From positions 372,001-436,000 of the forward strand of contig NZ_JAQIYM010000001.1 in the NCBI RefSeq assembly GCF_028823535.1: 64,000 nucleotides of DNA. Direction: 5' to 3'. The DNA comes from Pseudomonas serbica. GTDB taxonomy: Bacteria > Pseudomonadota > Gammaproteobacteria > Pseudomonadales > Pseudomonadaceae. The notes under the pieces were generated by a model. The model saw only the letters and a program-made list of their open reading frames with translations, did not search any database and was not told the DNA's origin. Positions 46,990 to 58,800 of this stretch are shown piece by piece. A program made the position numbers and the translations under genes. Positions within the stretch are counted from its first letter, which is position 1. Each line of letters begins with the position of its first letter.

Positions 46990-47889
46990 ATGGAACGGCA
47001 ACTTGACGCTTACTGCGAACACCTGCGCAGTGAGCGACAGGTGTCGCCCCACACGCTTTCGGCCTACCGCCGCGACCTCGACAAAGTGCTGGGGTGGTGC
47101 GCCAAACAGAACATCGATAGCTGGGCCGCGCTGGACATCCAGCGCCTGCGCAGCCTGGTCGCCCGCCTGCATTCGCAAGGTCAATCGTCCCGTAGCCTGG
47201 CGCGGTTGCTGTCGGCGGTTCGCGGGCTCTATCACTACCTGAACCGTGAAGGCCTGTGCGACCACGACCCGGCCAATGGCCTGGCACCGCCCAAGGGCGA
47301 ACGCCGCTTGCCGAAAACCCTCGACACCGACCGGGCGCTGCAACTGCTTGAAGGTGGCGTGGAAGACGACTTCCTGGCACGCCGGGACCAGGCGATCCTC
47401 GAACTGTTCTACTCCTCCGGGCTGCGCCTGTCAGAGCTGACCGGGCTCAATCTCGAACAGCTGGATCTGGCCGACGGCATGGTCCAGGTGCACGGCAAGG
47501 GCAGCAAGACCCGCCTGCTGCCAGTCGGCAAAAAAGCCCGCGAGGCGCTGGAGCAGTGGCTGCCGCTGCGGGCCATGGCCAACCCGGCGGACGACGCGGT
47601 GTTTGTCAGCCAGCAAGGCCGGCGCCTGGGGCCGCGGGCGATTCAGCTGCGGGTCAAGGCCGCTGGCGAACGCGAACTGGGGCAAAACCTGCACCCTCAC
47701 ATGTTGCGGCATTCTTTCGCCAGCCACCTGCTGGAATCCTCCCAGGACCTGCGGGCCGTGCAGGAACTGCTCGGCCACTCGGACATCAAGACCACCCAGA
47801 TCTATACCCACCTGGATTTCCAGCACCTGGCAACCGTCTACGACAGCGCCCACCCACGGGCCAAACGCATTAAAGGCGACGATTCATGA
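46990..47889 (+). CDS. xerC: Tyrosine recombinase XerC
   Basis: This 299-aa recombinase resolves chromosome dimers with XerD at dif. It has an N-terminal SAM-like core-binding domain, then the catalytic domain with Arg in '[12 protein letters not shown]', '[14 protein letters not shown]' (His-x-x-Arg), '[16 protein letters not shown]' (second His and the nucleophile tyrosine). All catalytic residues are present. It ends with an ATGA overlap with the HAD gene. It was known as sss in pseudomonads, where it affects root colonisation. Confidence 0.96.
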   Translation: MERQLDAYCEHLRSERQVSPHTLSAYRRDLDKVLGWCAKQNIDSWAALDIQRLRSLVARLHSQGQSSRSLARLLSAVRGLYHYLNREGLCDHDPANGLAPPKGERRLPKTLDTDRALQLLEGGVEDDFLARRDQAILELFYSSGLRLSELTGLNLEQLDLADGMVQVHGKGSKTRLLPVGKKAREALEQWLPLRAMANPADDAVFVSQQGRRLGPRAIQLRVKAAGERELGQNLHPHMLRHSFASHLLESSQDLRAVQELLGHSDIKTTQIYTHLDFQHLATVYDSAHPRAKRIKGDDS

Positions 47890-48593
47890 CCCTCCAACTG
47901 ATCACTTTCGACCTCGATGACACCCTGTGGGACACCGCTCCGGTGATCGTCAGCGCCGAAGCCGTATTGCGTGAATGGCTGACGCAACATGCGCCCAACC
48001 TGGGAGCGGTGCCAGTGGAGCATCTGTGGGCCATTCGCGAGCGTATCCTGAGTATCGAACCCAACCTCAAGCACCGCATCAGCGCCTTGCGTCGTCGCGT
48101 GCTGTTTCAAGCATTGGAAGAAGCCGGATACGCCCATGCTTTGGCCTCGGACCTGGCCGACCAGAGTTTCGAAGTGTTCCTGCATGCCCGGCACCAGTTG
48201 GAAATCTTTCCGGAGGTGCAACCAACGCTGGAGGTGCTGGCTAACCATTACACCCTCGGCGTGGTCACCAACGGCAACGCCGATGTGCGTCGCTTGGGGC
48301 TGGCGGACTACTTCAAGTTTGCGTTGTGCGCCGAAGATATCGGCGTCGCCAAACCCGACGCGCGACTGTTCCATGAGGCATTGCAGCGTGGTGATGCAAC
48401 CGCCGAAACGGCGGTGCATATCGGCGATCATCCCGGCGATGACATTGCCGGCGCCCAGCAGGCAGGGCTGCGCGCGATCTGGTTCAACCCGGCGGGCAAG
48501 GTTTGGGAAGCCGAGCGCTTGCCGGATGCCGAGATTCGCAGCCTGACCGAATTGCCGGCGTTGTTGGCGCAGTGGAATTCAGTTTCGGCCTGA
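47886..48593 (+). CDS. HAD-superfamily hydrolase (YigB-like)
   Basis: This 235-aa phosphatase has motif I '[14 protein letters not shown]', motif II '[18 protein letters not shown]', motif III lysine in '[14 protein letters not shown]' and motif IV '[18 protein letters not shown]'. The position after xerC matches E. coli yigB, which dephosphorylates FMN and other small phosphates. The substrate here is inferred only by position. Confidence 0.92.
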   Translation: MTLQLITFDLDDTLWDTAPVIVSAEAVLREWLTQHAPNLGAVPVEHLWAIRERILSIEPNLKHRISALRRRVLFQALEEAGYAHALASDLADQSFEVFLHARHQLEIFPEVQPTLEVLANHYTLGVVTNGNADVRRLGLADYFKFALCAEDIGVAKPDARLFHEALQRGDATAETAVHIGDHPGDDIAGAQQAGLRAIWFNPAGKVWEAERLPDAEIRSLTELPALLAQWNSVSA

Positions 48594-48600
48594 CCGAATC

Positions 48601-48685
48601 TGTAGGAGCTGGCTTGCCAGCGAAGGCGTCCTCAAGGATTACCCAAGATTCAAGGGCCCCTTCGCCGGCAAGCCGGCTCCTACAG
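48601..48685. repeat. REP/BIME pair (TGTAGGAGC type)
   Basis: TGTAGGAGCTGGCTTGCCAG and inverse GCCGGCAAGCCGGCTCCTAC lie between the convergent HAD and sutA genes. Confidence 0.86.
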
Positions 48686-48714
48686 GATCCGCGAACGATT
48701 TTGAGCCGCCCATG

Positions 48715-48743
48715 AAAAAGCCCGCAGCGACGGCGGGCTTTTT
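48715..48743 (-). terminator. Terminator of sutA
   Basis: AAAAAGCCCGC-AGCGACG-GCGGGCTTTTT is located just after the sutA stop (read leftward). Confidence 0.85.
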
Positions 48744-48762
48744 CAGCAAGCGCGTAGCAGGC

Positions 48763-49086
48763 TCAGATAGGCCGGCTGCCGTACTTGTTGTCTGGCTTCT
48801 TGGGCGGATCGGCGACCACATTGGCCTCCACTTCCTGCACCTTGCCGCCACGAGCCAGGAACTCTTCCATGGCCTTGGCCAGGGCGTCGCGTTCCTTGTT
48901 CTTGGCTTCGACACTCGGCAGCTCATCGACCGATACCGCTGCCTTGGCCTTGCCTTTGGCGGTCGGAACGGGGGCATCACCGCCGTCGTCTTCAGCGACG
49001 TCTTCCGCCGCTGCTTCCAGACCTTCTTCGGTTTCGTCGTCGTCGCCTACTTCGAGGTCGTCGTTTTCCAGATCATCGTCGCTCAT
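48763..49086 (-). CDS. sutA: SutA, RNA polymerase-binding regulator
   Basis: This 107-aa protein has a strongly acidic N terminus ('DDDLENDDLEVGDDDETEEG'), an alanine and lysine-rich linker, a helix 'SVEAKNKERDALAKAMEEFLARGGKVQEVE' and a conserved tail 'ADPPKKPDNKYGSRPI'. This layout matches SutA of P. aeruginosa, which binds the polymerase beta subunit and raises transcription of housekeeping genes in slow growth. Its position near yjbQ and amtB agrees. Confidence 0.9.
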   Translation of the reverse strand: MSDDDLENDDLEVGDDDETEEGLEAAAEDVAEDDGGDAPVPTAKGKAKAAVSVDELPSVEAKNKERDALAKAMEEFLARGGKVQEVEANVVADPPKKPDNKYGSRPI

Positions 49087-49187
49087 GTTCTACCTCATGA
49101 CTTGCGAAAAGCAGATTAGTTATAGCCCAGCTTTGCCCTCTGTCGAAGGCTGCCGGAAAAAAATCAACAGCCGCTGGTGACCAGCGG

Positions 49188-49613
49188 TTATGCCCCTTCA
49201 CCGTGCAAGGTGGCGAGGACTTTACGAGCACCGCCGTGATCACGGTGCTCGCCTAGATAAACGCCTTGCCAGGTGCCTAACGCCAGCCGGCCTGCCGAGA
49301 TCGGCAAACTGAGCTGACAGCCAAGCACGCTGGCCTTGAAATGCGCCGGGAGGTCGTCCAGGCCTTCGTCGTTATGCTCATAGCCGTCTGTTCCTTGTGG
49401 GATCAGACGATTGAAAAATCGTTCGAAGTCGCGACGTACCGCCGGATCGGCGTTCTCGTTGATGGTCAACGACGCCGAGGTATGCTGCAGCCACAAATGC
49501 AACAGACCGACCCGACATGCCTTGAGTTCAGGCAAGCCGGCGAGTAACTCGTCCGTTACCAGATGAAAGCCCCGAGGCCTCGCCCGCAGGGTTATCAGAG
49601 TCTGTTGCCACAT
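49188..49613 (-). CDS. yjbQ: YjbQ family protein (UPF0047)
   Basis: This 141-aa protein has '[35 protein letters not shown]' and '[22 protein letters not shown]', with conserved histidines, then '[23 protein letters not shown]'. Members show weak thiamin-phosphate-synthase-like activity in vitro; the real role is unclear. The start [15 protein letters not shown] is the family start. Confidence 0.92.
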   Translation of the reverse strand: MWQQTLITLRARPRGFHLVTDELLAGLPELKACRVGLLHLWLQHTSASLTINENADPAVRRDFERFFNRLIPQGTDGYEHNDEGLDDLPAHFKASVLGCQLSLPISAGRLALGTWQGVYLGEHRDHGGARKVLATLHGEGA

Positions 49614-49784
49614 ACAGTTCTCCGCACGTTCGGGGCGCATTCTAGCGCGCTCTGGGAAAAAACAAAGGCCCTGATCATCCTTCATTTTTGTAAGCCATCG
49701 ACCGTACAAATACACCCGACGCAAACATCGTAAAACCTGTAGGAAAAAACCTTTCAGCTCTCACTTCAATGACAAACTCCAGAC

Positions 49785-49818
49785 AAAAAAATGCCCGGCA
49801 AGCCGGGCAAGTTTTTTT
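49785..49818 (-). terminator. Terminator of glnK-amtB
   Basis: A-run, TGCCCGGC-AA-GCCGGGCA, then GTTTTTTT. It lies directly after the amtB stop (read leftward). Confidence 0.85.
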
Positions 49819-49829
49819 CATGCGCGTGC

Positions 49830-51167
49830 TTACAAGTTGTAGCCGCGTTCGTTGTGTAGCGCCAGATCGATGCCGACCGCTTCTTCTTCCTCGGTAATAC
49901 GCAGGCCCATGACGGCGTCCAGGACCTTGAGGATGATGAAGGTGACGATCGCGGTGTAGATCACCGTGAAGCCCACGCCTTTGCACTGAATCCATACTTG
50001 CGCGGCGATGTCGGTCACGGTGCCGAAGCCACCCAGGGACGGCGCAGCGAAGACACCGGTGAGGATCGCGCCGAGGATACCGCCGATACCGTGCACGCCG
50101 AAGGCGTCCAGGGAGTCGTCATAGCCGAGTTTGCGTTTCAGGGTAGTCGCGCAGAAGAAGCACACCACGCCTGCGGCCAGACCGATCACCAGGGCGCCCA
50201 TCGGGCCTACGGTGCCAGCGGCCGGGGTAATGGCTACCAGGCCGGCAACCACACCCGATGCAATGCCCAGTGCGCTTGGTTTGCCGTGGGTGACCCACTC
50301 GGCGAACATCCAGCCCAATGCCGCAGCGGCGGTTGCGATCTGGGTGACCAGCATCGCCATGCCGGCAGTGCCGTTGGCCGCCGCAGCGGAGCCGGCGTTG
50401 AAGCCGAACCAGCCAACCCACAGCATGGCCGCGCCCATCAAGGTGTAACCGAGGTTGTGCGGTGCCATCGGCGTGGTCGGGAAGCCTTTACGCTTACCCA
50501 GCACCAGGCAGGCAATCAGACCGGCCACACCGGCATTGATGTGCACCACGGTGCCGCCGGCGAAGTCCAGCACGCCCCAGTCCCACATCAGGCCGCCGTT
50601 GCCGGACCAGACCATGTGCGCGATCGGTGCATACACCAGGGTGAACCAGATGCCCATGAAGATCAGCATCGCGGAGAACTTCATGCGCTCGGCGAAGGCA
50701 CCGACGATCAGCGCCGGGGTGATGATCGCGAAGGTCATCTGGAAGGTGATGAATACCGCCTCAGGGAACAGCGCGGCCGGGCCGGTCAGGCTGGATGGCG
50801 TGACACCGGCGAGGAAAGCCTTGCCCATGCCGCCGAAGAACGAGTTGAAGTTGACGACGCCCTGCTCCATGCCGGTGGTGTCGAACGCGATGCTGTAGCC
50901 ATAAATGACCCACAGGACGCTGATCAGACCGGTAATGGCGAAGCACTGCATCATCACGGAAAGAATGTTTTTGGAACGAACCATACCGCCGTAGAACAGC
51001 GCGAGGCCGGGAATGGTCATGAACAGCACGAGAGCTGTCGAGGTCAACATCCAGGCGGTGTCGCCGGAGTTGAGGACTGGGGCCGCCACTTCGTCTGCCG
51101 CCAAAGCAAGGCTGGGCATTACGATGGACAACAGGGCTCCTAGCCCTGCGAATTTACGCAGAGTCAT
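49830..51167 (-). CDS. amtB: Ammonium transporter AmtB
   Basis: This 445-aa protein begins with a cleavable signal peptide ('FAGLGALLSIVMPSLALA') and has eleven membrane segments. 'DTAWMLTSTALVLFMTIPGLALFYGGMVRSKN' opens the transporter. The gate phenylalanines and pore histidines are in the usual places ('DWGVLDFAGGTVVHINAGVAGL' and 'FGVHGIGGILGAILTGVFA'). The trimer conducts ammonium and is blocked by GlnK, encoded just upstream. Confidence 0.96.
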   Translation of the reverse strand: MTLRKFAGLGALLSIVMPSLALAADEVAAPVLNSGDTAWMLTSTALVLFMTIPGLALFYGGMVRSKNILSVMMQCFAITGLISVLWVIYGYSIAFDTTGMEQGVVNFNSFFGGMGKAFLAGVTPSSLTGPAALFPEAVFITFQMTFAIITPALIVGAFAERMKFSAMLIFMGIWFTLVYAPIAHMVWSGNGGLMWDWGVLDFAGGTVVHINAGVAGLIACLVLGKRKGFPTTPMAPHNLGYTLMGAAMLWVGWFGFNAGSAAAANGTAGMAMLVTQIATAAAALGWMFAEWVTHGKPSALGIASGVVAGLVAITPAAGTVGPMGALVIGLAAGVVCFFCATTLKRKLGYDDSLDAFGVHGIGGILGAILTGVFAAPSLGGFGTVTDIAAQVWIQCKGVGFTVIYTAIVTFIILKVLDAVMGLRITEEEEAVGIDLALHNERGYNL

Positions 51168-51202
51168 TTTGTTTTCTCCTGGGGCGTTGGGTTTGTGGCG
51201 GC

Positions 51203-51962
<760 letters not shown>

Positions 51963-52223
51963 ATGCTCGCGCCCAAAGACTTCCTCGACGCCCTGACAGG
52001 CACCGCCTCCCGCCTCTTCAGCGGCGACACGCCACTGCCGAAAAGCGAAATCGAAAGCCAGTTCAAGGCGCTGTTGCAGAGCGGGTTCAGCAAGCTGGAT
52101 CTGGTGAGCCGCGAAGAGTTCGATAGCCAGATGGTGGTGTTGGCGCGTACCCGGGCACGCTTGGAGGCTCTTGAGGCGAAAGTGGCGGAGATGGAAGCCA
52201 AGCTCACTCCCCCGTCCGAATAA
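51963..52223 (+). CDS. ubiK: Ubiquinone biosynthesis accessory factor UbiK
   Basis: This 86-aa protein of the BMFP/YqiC family has an N-terminal amphipathic helix ('PKDFLDALTGTASRLF'), a middle segment and a C-terminal coiled coil ('VVLARTRARLEALEAKVAEMEAKL') used to trimerise. It helps the soluble Ubi complex with UbiJ. The start MLAPKDFLDAL fits the family and is too close to the promoter region for longer versions. Confidence 0.9.
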   Translation: MLAPKDFLDALTGTASRLFSGDTPLPKSEIESQFKALLQSGFSKLDLVSREEFDSQMVVLARTRARLEALEAKVAEMEAKLTPPSE

Positions 52224-52591
52224 CACCACGATCCCTGTAGGAGCGGGCTTGCCCGCGATTGAAGACCTGCGTGTAGGTGTTCATCGTCGCGTTAACAGCG
52301 GCTTTGGCGTCATACACCCGTGGGAAGCCCATAAGGCCGACCTGCTCAACCATGGCTGCCAGACTATCTCGGCTCGAGGATCGGTGTTCCCATGGATGTC
52401 CTCTAATGCCGGCCTATAGTCACCACATTCAGTGTAAATCCCCCCTTGTAAACGCCCCATTCAAGGGCTTTTAAAGCCTCCCGCAACATCCAGCGAAAAT
52501 TCATTTCCACTGCCCCCACGCGAAACCCTCATCTCCTGGCTACCCTTGAAAAACCCGCAGGAAGCGGCCTCCGTCATTTCAAGGAACGATC
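52224..52591. other. ubiK-yifB intergenic region
   Basis: This 368-base gap includes a single REP half (52236-52260). The rest has no supported gene. The yifB promoter should lie toward the right end. Confidence 0.5.
52236..52260. repeat. Solitary REP sequence
   Basis: TGTAGGAGCGGGCTTGCCCG occurs alone without its inverted partner, unlike the other REP sites in this window. Confidence 0.75.
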
Positions 52592-54085
52592 ATGTCCCTC
52601 TCCATCGTCCACAGCCGCGCCCAGATTGGTGTGGATGCGCCCGCTGTCACCGTTGAAGTCCATCTGGCCAATGGTTTGCCATCGCTGACCATGGTCGGCC
52701 TGCCCGAGGCGGCGGTGAAGGAGAGCAAGGACCGGGTGCGCAGTGCGATCATCAATTCGGGGCTGCAGTTTCCACCTCGGCGCATTACCTTGAACCTGGC
52801 GCCGGCGGATTTGCCCAAGGATGGCGGGCGTTTCGATCTGGCGATCGCCCTGGGGATTCTCTCGGCCAGTGTGCAGGTGCCGACGCTGACGCTCGATGAT
52901 GTGGAGTGCCTGGGGGAGCTGGCGCTGTCGGGTGCGGTCCGGGCCGTACGCGGAGTGTTGCCGGCGGCATTGGCGGCGCGCAAGGCCGGGCGATCGTTGG
53001 TGGTGCCGCGGGCCAATGCCGAGGAGGCGTGCCTGGCGTCGGGCTTGAAAGTGATTGCGGTGGATCATTTGCTGGAGGCTGTCGCGCATTTCAATGGGCA
53101 TACGCCGATTGAGCCTTATGTTTCCAATGGCTTGCTCTACGCCAGCAAGCCTTATCCCGATTTGAATGAAGTGCAGGGTCAACTTGCGGCCAAACGGGCG
53201 CTGTTGATTGCTGCGGCGGGCGCGCACAACCTGTTGCTCAGCGGGCCGCCGGGGACGGGCAAGACACTCCTGGCGAGCCGTCTGCCCGGCCTCCTGCCGC
53301 CGCTTTCCGAAAGCGAGGCGCTGGAGGTGGCTGCCATCCAATCGGTCACCAGTTGCGTGCCCTTGAGCCATTGGCCTCATCGGCCGTTTCGCCAGCCCCA
53401 CCATTCGGCTTCAGGCCCTGCGCTGGTGGGCGGCGGCTCGAAACCGCAGCCGGGCGAAATCACCCTTGCTCACCACGGCGTCCTGTTCCTTGATGAGCTT
53501 CCGGAGTTTGAACGCAGGGTGCTTGAGGTACTAAGGGAGCCGCTGGAGTCCGGCTATATCGTGATCTCCCGGGCAAAGGATCGTGTGCGATTCCCGGCGC
53601 GGTTCCAGTTGGTGGCGGCGATGAACCCGTGCCCCTGTGGATATCTTGGCGAACCTACGGGCCGCTGCTCATGCACCCCGGACATGGTGCAGCGCTACCG
53701 CAACAAGCTATCCGGCCCGCTGCTGGATCGGATCGATTTGCACTTGACCGTGGCACGGGAGGCCACGGCGCTGAATCCGCCCGTGAAACCAGGAGAGGAC
53801 AGCGCCAGCGCCGCATTGATAGTGGCCGAGGCACGCGAGCGCCAACAGAAGCGTCAGGGCTGTGCCAATGCGTTTCTCGATCTACCGGGGTTGCGCAAGC
53901 ACTGCACGTTATCCACAGTCGATGAAAACTGGCTGGAAACCGCGTGTGAACGGCTGAATCTCTCCCTACGTTCAGCCCATCGACTGCTCAAGGTCGCGCG
54001 CACGCTGGCGGACCTTGAACAAACCGACGGAATCAGACGCGAACATTTGGCCGAGGCGCTGCAATATCGGCCGACAACGCTCTAG
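52592..54085 (+). CDS. YifB/ComM family AAA+ ATPase
   Basis: This 497-aa protein begins with a Lon-protease-like domain ('VHLANGLPSLTMVGLPEAAVKESKDRVRSAI'). The Mg-chelatase-type AAA core follows: Walker A 'LLLSGPPGTGKTLLASRL', Walker B 'GVLFLDELPEFERRVLEVLREPLESGYI', then the cysteine cluster 'NPCPCGYLGEPTGRCSCTP'. A C-terminal helical part has 'RSAHRLLKVARTLADLEQTD'. ComM in Vibrio is a branch-migration helicase used in natural transformation; a similar DNA role is likely here. Confidence 0.94.
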   Translation: MSLSIVHSRAQIGVDAPAVTVEVHLANGLPSLTMVGLPEAAVKESKDRVRSAIINSGLQFPPRRITLNLAPADLPKDGGRFDLAIALGILSASVQVPTLTLDDVECLGELALSGAVRAVRGVLPAALAARKAGRSLVVPRANAEEACLASGLKVIAVDHLLEAVAHFNGHTPIEPYVSNGLLYASKPYPDLNEVQGQLAAKRALLIAAAGAHNLLLSGPPGTGKTLLASRLPGLLPPLSESEALEVAAIQSVTSCVPLSHWPHRPFRQPHHSASGPALVGGGSKPQPGEITLAHHGVLFLDELPEFERRVLEVLREPLESGYIVISRAKDRVRFPARFQLVAAMNPCPCGYLGEPTGRCSCTPDMVQRYRNKLSGPLLDRIDLHLTVAREATALNPPVKPGEDSASAALIVAEARERQQKRQGCANAFLDLPGLRKHCTLSTVDENWLETACERLNLSLRSAHRLLKVARTLADLEQTDGIRREHLAEALQYRPTTL

Positions 54086-54473
54086 CCGGCGCCCCCCCCT
54101 TGGTCAGATCAACCAACGGCTCTGCCGCACCTCCGTCTCCCGTCCACCCTGAATCTCGCTTACCAGCTTCATTTTTCCACTGGGAAAACACGGGCAGCGC
54201 CTGGGTATTGAAGCCCACCGAAATGCCCAGGCTGCCGGCCTCGTGGCTGATTAAACGATTCAGCAGACTTAAAAAGCCCACGCCAGATCCTTCCAAAGCC
54301 AATTAAAATTGACCTTATGCAACCTCCGCACGCTTACGTTAGTCTCATGAGGTTTGAACCTCCGGCAGATTGACGGCGACATCATTATGGCATCATGGTT
54401 GTCCGCCAACTGCAGGAGCAAGTACAGACACATTTGTCTGTCATTTTTGCGCAACGGATCGTATGGAGTTTAA
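54086..54473. other. Region between yifB and the srf operon
   Basis: This 388-base region precedes the srfA-like gene and should hold its promoter. A minus-strand stretch (about 54150-54262) reads 'GISVGFNTQALPVFSQWKNE', which weakly recalls the C-terminal part of aldose-epimerase-like proteins; it may be a decayed fragment. No clear promoter motif was recognised. Confidence 0.4.
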
Positions 54474-55862
54474 ATGCGCGGGGCATTATTACGCAGCGGT
54501 AAGAGCGGGTCATTCACTGCCCTCGGCGAAACAGGTCAACCGGTCTACCGGGCAGCCCTGCAATTGCGCGAAGCCATTCGCCGCAAGAACCCCGATTTGG
54601 TCGATCATCTGGCCATTCCTCAAAGCGATGAACTCGGCAACCAGATCGATTGGTACAGCGCCCTCGACGGCGATGTGATTCCGTGGAGCAGCGCGACCGA
54701 AGAAGAACGCGCCCCTGCCCGCCGCCAACTTGAAGCCCTCAAGACCGCGCTGGAGGAATTGAGCCAGCGTTTCCTTGGCACGGAATCCGGCGAACAGCAG
54801 CAAGGCGACAAAGCCGTGTTCGGCAAGTTGCTCAAGCGCGTCATTCATATCCCTGACGAAAACTTCGTCTACCTGGTGCAAGGCAAACCGGTGCTGACCT
54901 TCTGGGGTTTCGAGCACGCCGGTACCGACCTCAATCGCGATCCCCTGCACTGCCTCTATCAGGTTCCGACGCCGGCACCGGCGGTCGAAGCGCCTGTTAT
55001 TGCGCCCATCGTGCCGGTGGTGGCTCGTCCGTGGTGGCGTCGCTGGTGGTGGTGGTTGCTGCTGCCGCTCCTGCTGCTGCTTTTGTGGCTGTTGCTCGGC
55101 CTGCGGGGTTGCGTGCCTATTCCGTTGGTGGCGGTAGACCTGCTGCCCAAGGGCATCGTGCCGGTGGAAAAACAGCTGGAAGAGCCGCCACTGACTGGCA
55201 ATGTCACGACGTTGAATGGCGTTCCGGTGACAGGCACCGTTATCGGTTCCACCACTGGAACCGGCACCGCCGTGACCGGAACACAAGGTGAAGTACCGGC
55301 CGTCGGGGGTAACGAGGGTAACGAGGCTGACGCAGCACCCGCCGACTTGGCCAAGGACCCATCCAAAGACCCGGCCAAAGACCTGGCAGCCGAATCCCCA
55401 ACCGCGCCACCCGAAAACAAAACCACGCCGCCGGATGTCACATCGCCCGACGCAGAAAAATCCGCCGCCGCAAAACCCGGCCCTCCCCTGAGCATCCCGC
55501 CAGACGCCGCCGACGGTGCCGCCAAGTTCCTCGACGGTCAGTACAACGCAGGCGCCGGGATCCAGGACCGCCGGACCGGCAAACCGCTGCGTCTGGAATA
55601 CCAGCTCAAGGACGGTAAGGGCCAAGTCACCGTACACCAGGCCGACGGTTCCAAATGCAGCGGGCCGGTGAGCGCTACTATGAAGGGTGGCAGCCTGGCC
55701 ATCGACAGCCAGGGCCAGGCCGTGTGCGGCGATGGCAGCACTTACGACATGCCCAAGGTCAACTGCCGCCCAGGGGCGACCACGGTCGCGGACTGCACCG
55801 GCGGTTACGGCACAGAACAATTCCCCATGTCCATGCGGCAAGCGGCCGAAAAAACGGAATAA
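54474..55862 (+). CDS. SrfA-like single-pass membrane protein
   Basis: This 462-aa protein begins 'MRGALLRSGKSGSFTALGET' and 'GQPVYRAALQLREAIRRKNP', which resembles Salmonella SrfA. Residues 1-185 look cytoplasmic. A tryptophan-arginine run (WWRRWWWW, 187-194) leads into one membrane helix (about 191-210). A long Pro/Thr/Ala-rich linker (about 225-350) follows. The C-terminal domain (about 355-455) has four cysteines ('GSKCSG', 'AVCGDG', 'VNCRPG', 'ADCTGG'), probably paired in the periplasm. Positive residues before the helix suggest an N-in, C-out orientation. It opens a five-gene operon and ends 6 bases before srfB. I infer an anchor role. Salmonella SrfA is often listed as an effector. Confidence 0.82.
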   Translation: MRGALLRSGKSGSFTALGETGQPVYRAALQLREAIRRKNPDLVDHLAIPQSDELGNQIDWYSALDGDVIPWSSATEEERAPARRQLEALKTALEELSQRFLGTESGEQQQGDKAVFGKLLKRVIHIPDENFVYLVQGKPVLTFWGFEHAGTDLNRDPLHCLYQVPTPAPAVEAPVIAPIVPVVARPWWRRWWWWLLLPLLLLLLWLLLGLRGCVPIPLVAVDLLPKGIVPVEKQLEEPPLTGNVTTLNGVPVTGTVIGSTTGTGTAVTGTQGEVPAVGGNEGNEADAAPADLAKDPSKDPAKDLAAESPTAPPENKTTPPDVTSPDAEKSAAAKPGPPLSIPPDAADGAAKFLDGQYNAGAGIQDRRTGKPLRLEYQLKDGKGQVTVHQADGSKCSGPVSATMKGGSLAIDSQGQAVCGDGSTYDMPKVNCRPGATTVADCTGGYGTEQFPMSMRQAAEKTE

Positions 55863-55868
55863 CCCGAC

Positions 55869-58800
55869 ATGTTGCCTGAAGTCACTCAATTCGAAGACAC
55901 CGTCACGCTGGTCAGCGACACCGGCATCCAGTTCATGGATTTCGCCCTGCGCCTGGATCCCCGCAAGGAACCGGCAGGCGAGTTCGCACCGATGATCAGC
56001 GGGCTGATCTGCCGCCTGGCGTACAACGAAGAGAAAGACTTCTTTTTCTACGAGCCCGAACCGGAAAAGGTCGAAAAAGCCAAACCTGCGTTCAGCGTCG
56101 ACATGAAAAGCAGCCTCGATCTGCTCGACGGTATCTGGCTGCCGACCCCGTTTTTCCGCTTCATGCCGCCCCATCGCTTCGATGAAGGTCCGACGAACTG
56201 GTCGCGCATGCGTCTGGTGAAGCTGGCGACACCCGATATCGACGGCAACACCCACCGCCTGACGATGGCCTTCGACAGCCGCGTGATGCCTAAGCGTGAC
56301 GGCACTGCTTACCTGGCGCCAAACGAAGAAGACATCAGCTCCGGTGTGTCTTTCAAACTGGCGACCAAGGCCAGCGAAACCCGCTGGTTCCTGGCGCAGC
56401 CGTGGGTCAACGAGTGGCTGCTGGAAGTGTTCAACGAGGGCAATGCCCACCGTTCGCGCGCAGAACTGGACATCGATATCCGCTCCAACCATCACCTGGC
56501 GCACTACCTCAACTTGCTCAGCCTGTTGAGCACGCCGTCAGCCGCCCAGCAGTCGACAGCCCGGGCGAAAGTTGAAATCCCCGAACTGAAAGTGGTCGCC
56601 AACGACAGCAATGGCCTGGTCAAACCGATTCCGGTGGACCTGGTGCTGGACGTCGGCAACTCTCGCACTTGCGGTATCCTGATCGAAAACCACGGTCAGG
56701 CCGGCTCCGGGCTGAAGCAGAACTACGTGCTGGAACTGCGCGACCTGATCACGCCCGAACACACCTACAACCTGCCGTTCGAAAGCCGCGTGGAGTTCGC
56801 CCAGGCGTACTTTGGCAAGGACCATTGCTCGGTCAAGAGCGGCCGTCACGACGCGTTCCAATGGGCGACGATTGCCCGTGTCGGCAATGAGGCCAGCCGT
56901 CTGGCCAGCCGTCGTCGCGGCACCGAAGGCTCCACTGGGCTGTCCAGCCCGAAACGCTACCTGTGGGACGAAAACGCCTATGGCCACGGCTGGCGCTTCA
57001 ACTGCTCGTACATCAAGACAGACAACGAGCCATACGCCACCGCCGCGCCGTTCTCGCATCTGATCAACGAAACCGGCGAGGCGCTTTACAGCCTTGAAGA
57101 GGACGATCGCCTGCCGGTGTTCATGCCGCGTTACTCACGCAGCTCGCTGATGACCTTCATGCTCGCCGAAGTGCTGGCCCAGGCGCTGTCGCAAATCAAC
57201 AGCCCGGCCCAGCGCTCGCGCCAGGGTCACACCCGCGTGCCGCGCCAGCTAAACAGCATTACCCTGACCGTGCCGCCGGGCATGCCGCAGGCCGAGCGCA
57301 GCATCCTCAACGAACGCATGTTGCAAGCCATCGGCCTGGTGTGGAAAAGCCTCGGCTGGCATGCCGGCGAGGAAGATCCACATCAGGATCAGGCCGTCAG
57401 CCCGCGCACGCCGATCCCGAGTATCCGCGTGGAATGGGACGAAGCGTCCTGCGGCCAGCTGGTGTATCTATACACGGAGGTCAACGAGAATTTCGCCGGC
57501 CACCCGGAAGAGTTTTTTGACACCATCGCCCGGCCGGATAAGACCGATCGCCAACGCATCACCCTCGCGACCATCGACATCGGCGGGGGCACCACCGACC
57601 TGGTGATCACCGACTATCGCCTCGATCGCGCGGGCAATACCGGCAGCGGCAGCAACGTACACATCGTGCCCGAGCAGCGTTTTCGCGATGGCTTCAAAGT
57701 AGCCGGCGACGACATCCTGCTGGACGTGATTCAGGACTTCATCCTGCCAAGTTTTGAAAAAGCCTTGCAGAACGCTGGCGTGAAAGCCCCGGACTCGCTG
57801 ATGTCACGGCTGTGCGGCGATGAATCGGTCAGTGCCCAGGACATGATCCTGCGCCAACAATTGAACCTCCAGGTGTTCGCCCCGCTGGGTCTGGCGCTGC
57901 TCAAGGCGTACGAGCATTACGATCCGCAAGTGCCGCAAGAAGTCACCCCGCAAAGCTACCGCCAATTGCTTGGTGACAACGCGATCAGCAAGAGCGTGCT
58001 CGACTACGTCAACGCCGCCGTGCGCCGCGATGTCGGCGGTCAGAGTGGTTTCGACCTGTATGCCGCACCGATCAGCTTCGACCTGCAAAAGCTCCACGCC
58101 GCCTTCCTCAACGACCAGATCAACATCACCAAGATCCTTGGTGCGCTGTGCGAGGTGGCCGCGCAGTACCCCTGCGATGTCTTGCTGCTGACCGGCCGCC
58201 CTTCTCGCCTGCCCGGCATCCAGGCGTTCATTCGCAAGGTGTTGCCACTGCCACCGGGACGCATTCTGGCGCTACAAAACTACCGCACCGGCGGCTGGTA
58301 TCCGTTTCACAAGAACGGCCGGATCGACGACCCGAAAAGTACTGCCTCGGTCGGCGCCATGCTCTGCCTGTTGTGCGCCAACCACAGCGTGCCGAACTTC
58401 TACTTCCGTGCTTCGGCACTCAAGCCGTATTCGACGGTCAAGTACATCGGCGTCATCGACCTGAACAACGTGATCAAGGATGCGGATGTGCTGTACCGCG
58501 ACATCCAGTCCGAAGACTACAAAATCAAGCTGCCGGAAATTGGCGTTGGCGACGCCGCCGACACGCCACAGCTGGAAATGCGCGGCGATCTGCGCCTCGG
58601 TTTCCGCCAGTTGGCCGCTGACCGCTGGGCCGCCTCGCCGCTGTATACCTTGCGGTTTACCAAGGCGGGTCGGGAGAAGTTCTCCCGCGCGATCGGTGAA
58701 AACGGCTGCGCGCCGCTGCTCAAGGTGCGGTTCGAGGTCAAACCGGCGGACAAATACACGCGCAAGCAGGATCTGGTCAGCGACCGCCTCTCGGTTCGCG

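Noticed and set aside
54150..54262. Possible decayed aldose-epimerase-like fragment before the srf operon
   Set aside because: Only one short motif is reminiscent; similarity is too weak to call a pseudogene without a database search.
54510..56504. 664-codon frame antisense to the srfA/srfB genes
   Set aside because: Low-complexity shadow that crosses two real genes; no recognisable motif.
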